DNA of 6,862 nucleotides from an uncultured Gammaproteobacteria bacterium (GTDB lineage Bacteria; Pseudomonadota; Gammaproteobacteria; Pseudomonadales; Pseudohongiellaceae). The position numbers were made by a program, and so were the translations under genes. Shown here in pieces: positions 6,676 to 6,862 of this stretch. The stretch's first letter is position 1. Each line of letters opens with the position of its first letter. The notes under the pieces were generated by a model. That model did no database searches. It was not told the DNA's origin and saw nothing but the letters and a program-made list of their open reading frames with translations. The stretch lies in the NCBI GenBank assembly GCA_937898685.1, contig CALEJT010000040.1, positions 1 through 6,862 of the forward strand, in the 5' to 3' direction.

Positions 6676-6862
6676 TCAGGCCGGGGTTTCCCAGCGGGTC
6701 GTTGGGAATCGGTTGAGCGCGTAGTGCAGCAGGGAGATGAACACCAGCATCACCGAGACCGAGATCACCACCGAGACCCCGCGGTACAGGGAGTTGCCGA
6801 TCAGGTCATCGGTGGGGCTGAGCAGGCCGAACAGGATCGCCAGCGCCGTGACCGCGGAAAAC
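6676..6862 (-). CDS. C-terminal end of an unidentified membrane protein (5' partial)
   Basis: The reverse strand has an open frame of 61 residues entering from the right edge and ending at TGA (complement of TCA 6676-6678). It reads as two hydrophobic segments: SAVTALAILFGLLS near residues 2-15, and VSVVISVSVMLVFISLLHYAL near 29-49. They are separated by a polar stretch (PTDDLIGNSLYRG), and the protein ends in a short charged tail, RFPTTRWETPA. G or C dominates third positions, which supports real coding. The protein is likely a multi-pass inner-membrane protein of which only the last two helices are seen. I do not recognise the family; a transporter is possible but cannot be supported. It runs convergent with the hsd operon and is probably a host gene outside the defence locus. 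Confidence 0.75.
   Translation of the reverse strand, partial: FSAVTALAILFGLLSPTDDLIGNSLYRGVSVVISVSVMLVFISLLHYALNRFPTTRWETPA

Noticed and set aside
1..6862. CRISPR array, tRNA, rRNA, insertion sequence or integrase gene.
   Set aside because: No regularly spaced direct repeats, no tRNA-like cloverleaf, and no transposase or integrase motifs were seen. The only repeat family is the pair of dyads after hsdR.

Overview
The window holds most of a type I restriction-modification (hsd) operon with a two-gene antiphage cassette inserted in it. The DNA is GC-rich, coding is dense, and codons strongly favour G or C in third position. The operon ends in a GC-rich hairpin terminator followed by T6. This suits a high-GC Pseudomonadota, perhaps a pseudomonad or relative; that is an inference, as no species-specific marker is present.

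Layout, left to right on the + strand: the last 52 codons of hsdM (1-161); hsdS, the DNA-specificity subunit (161-1432); a 437-residue ABC/SMC-like ATPase of the PtuA/AAA_21 type (1429-2742); a 209-residue HNH nuclease of the TIGR02646/PtuB type (2743-3372); and hsdR, the 1015-residue restriction and translocation subunit (3369-6416). Junctions are a 1-base overlap (or 4 with an alternative start), a 4-base overlap, 0 bases and a 4-base overlap, so all five genes probably lie on one translationally coupled message. No promoter is visible; it must lie upstream of the window.

From 6417 to 6618 there is about 200 bases of apparently non-coding DNA with two related inverted repeats exactly 40 bases apart. 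A strong Rho-independent terminator follows (6619-6653). The minus strand then carries the C-terminal end of an unrelated membrane protein (6676-6862), convergent with the operon. This is probably the edge of the defence locus.

How the genes work together: HsdM and HsdS form the methyltransferase, and HsdR joins them to translocate and cut unmodified DNA. The ATPase and HNH pair resembles the Septu (PtuA-PtuB) system, which is also the effector pair of retron Ec78. No reverse transcriptase is present, and there is no room for a retron RNA between these genes. The main point of interest is this Septu-like pair locked between the specificity and restriction genes. The arrangement recalls PrrC and RloC, which sit in hsd loci as a second line of defence. 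Whether this pair responds to the state of the restriction enzyme is a hypothesis.
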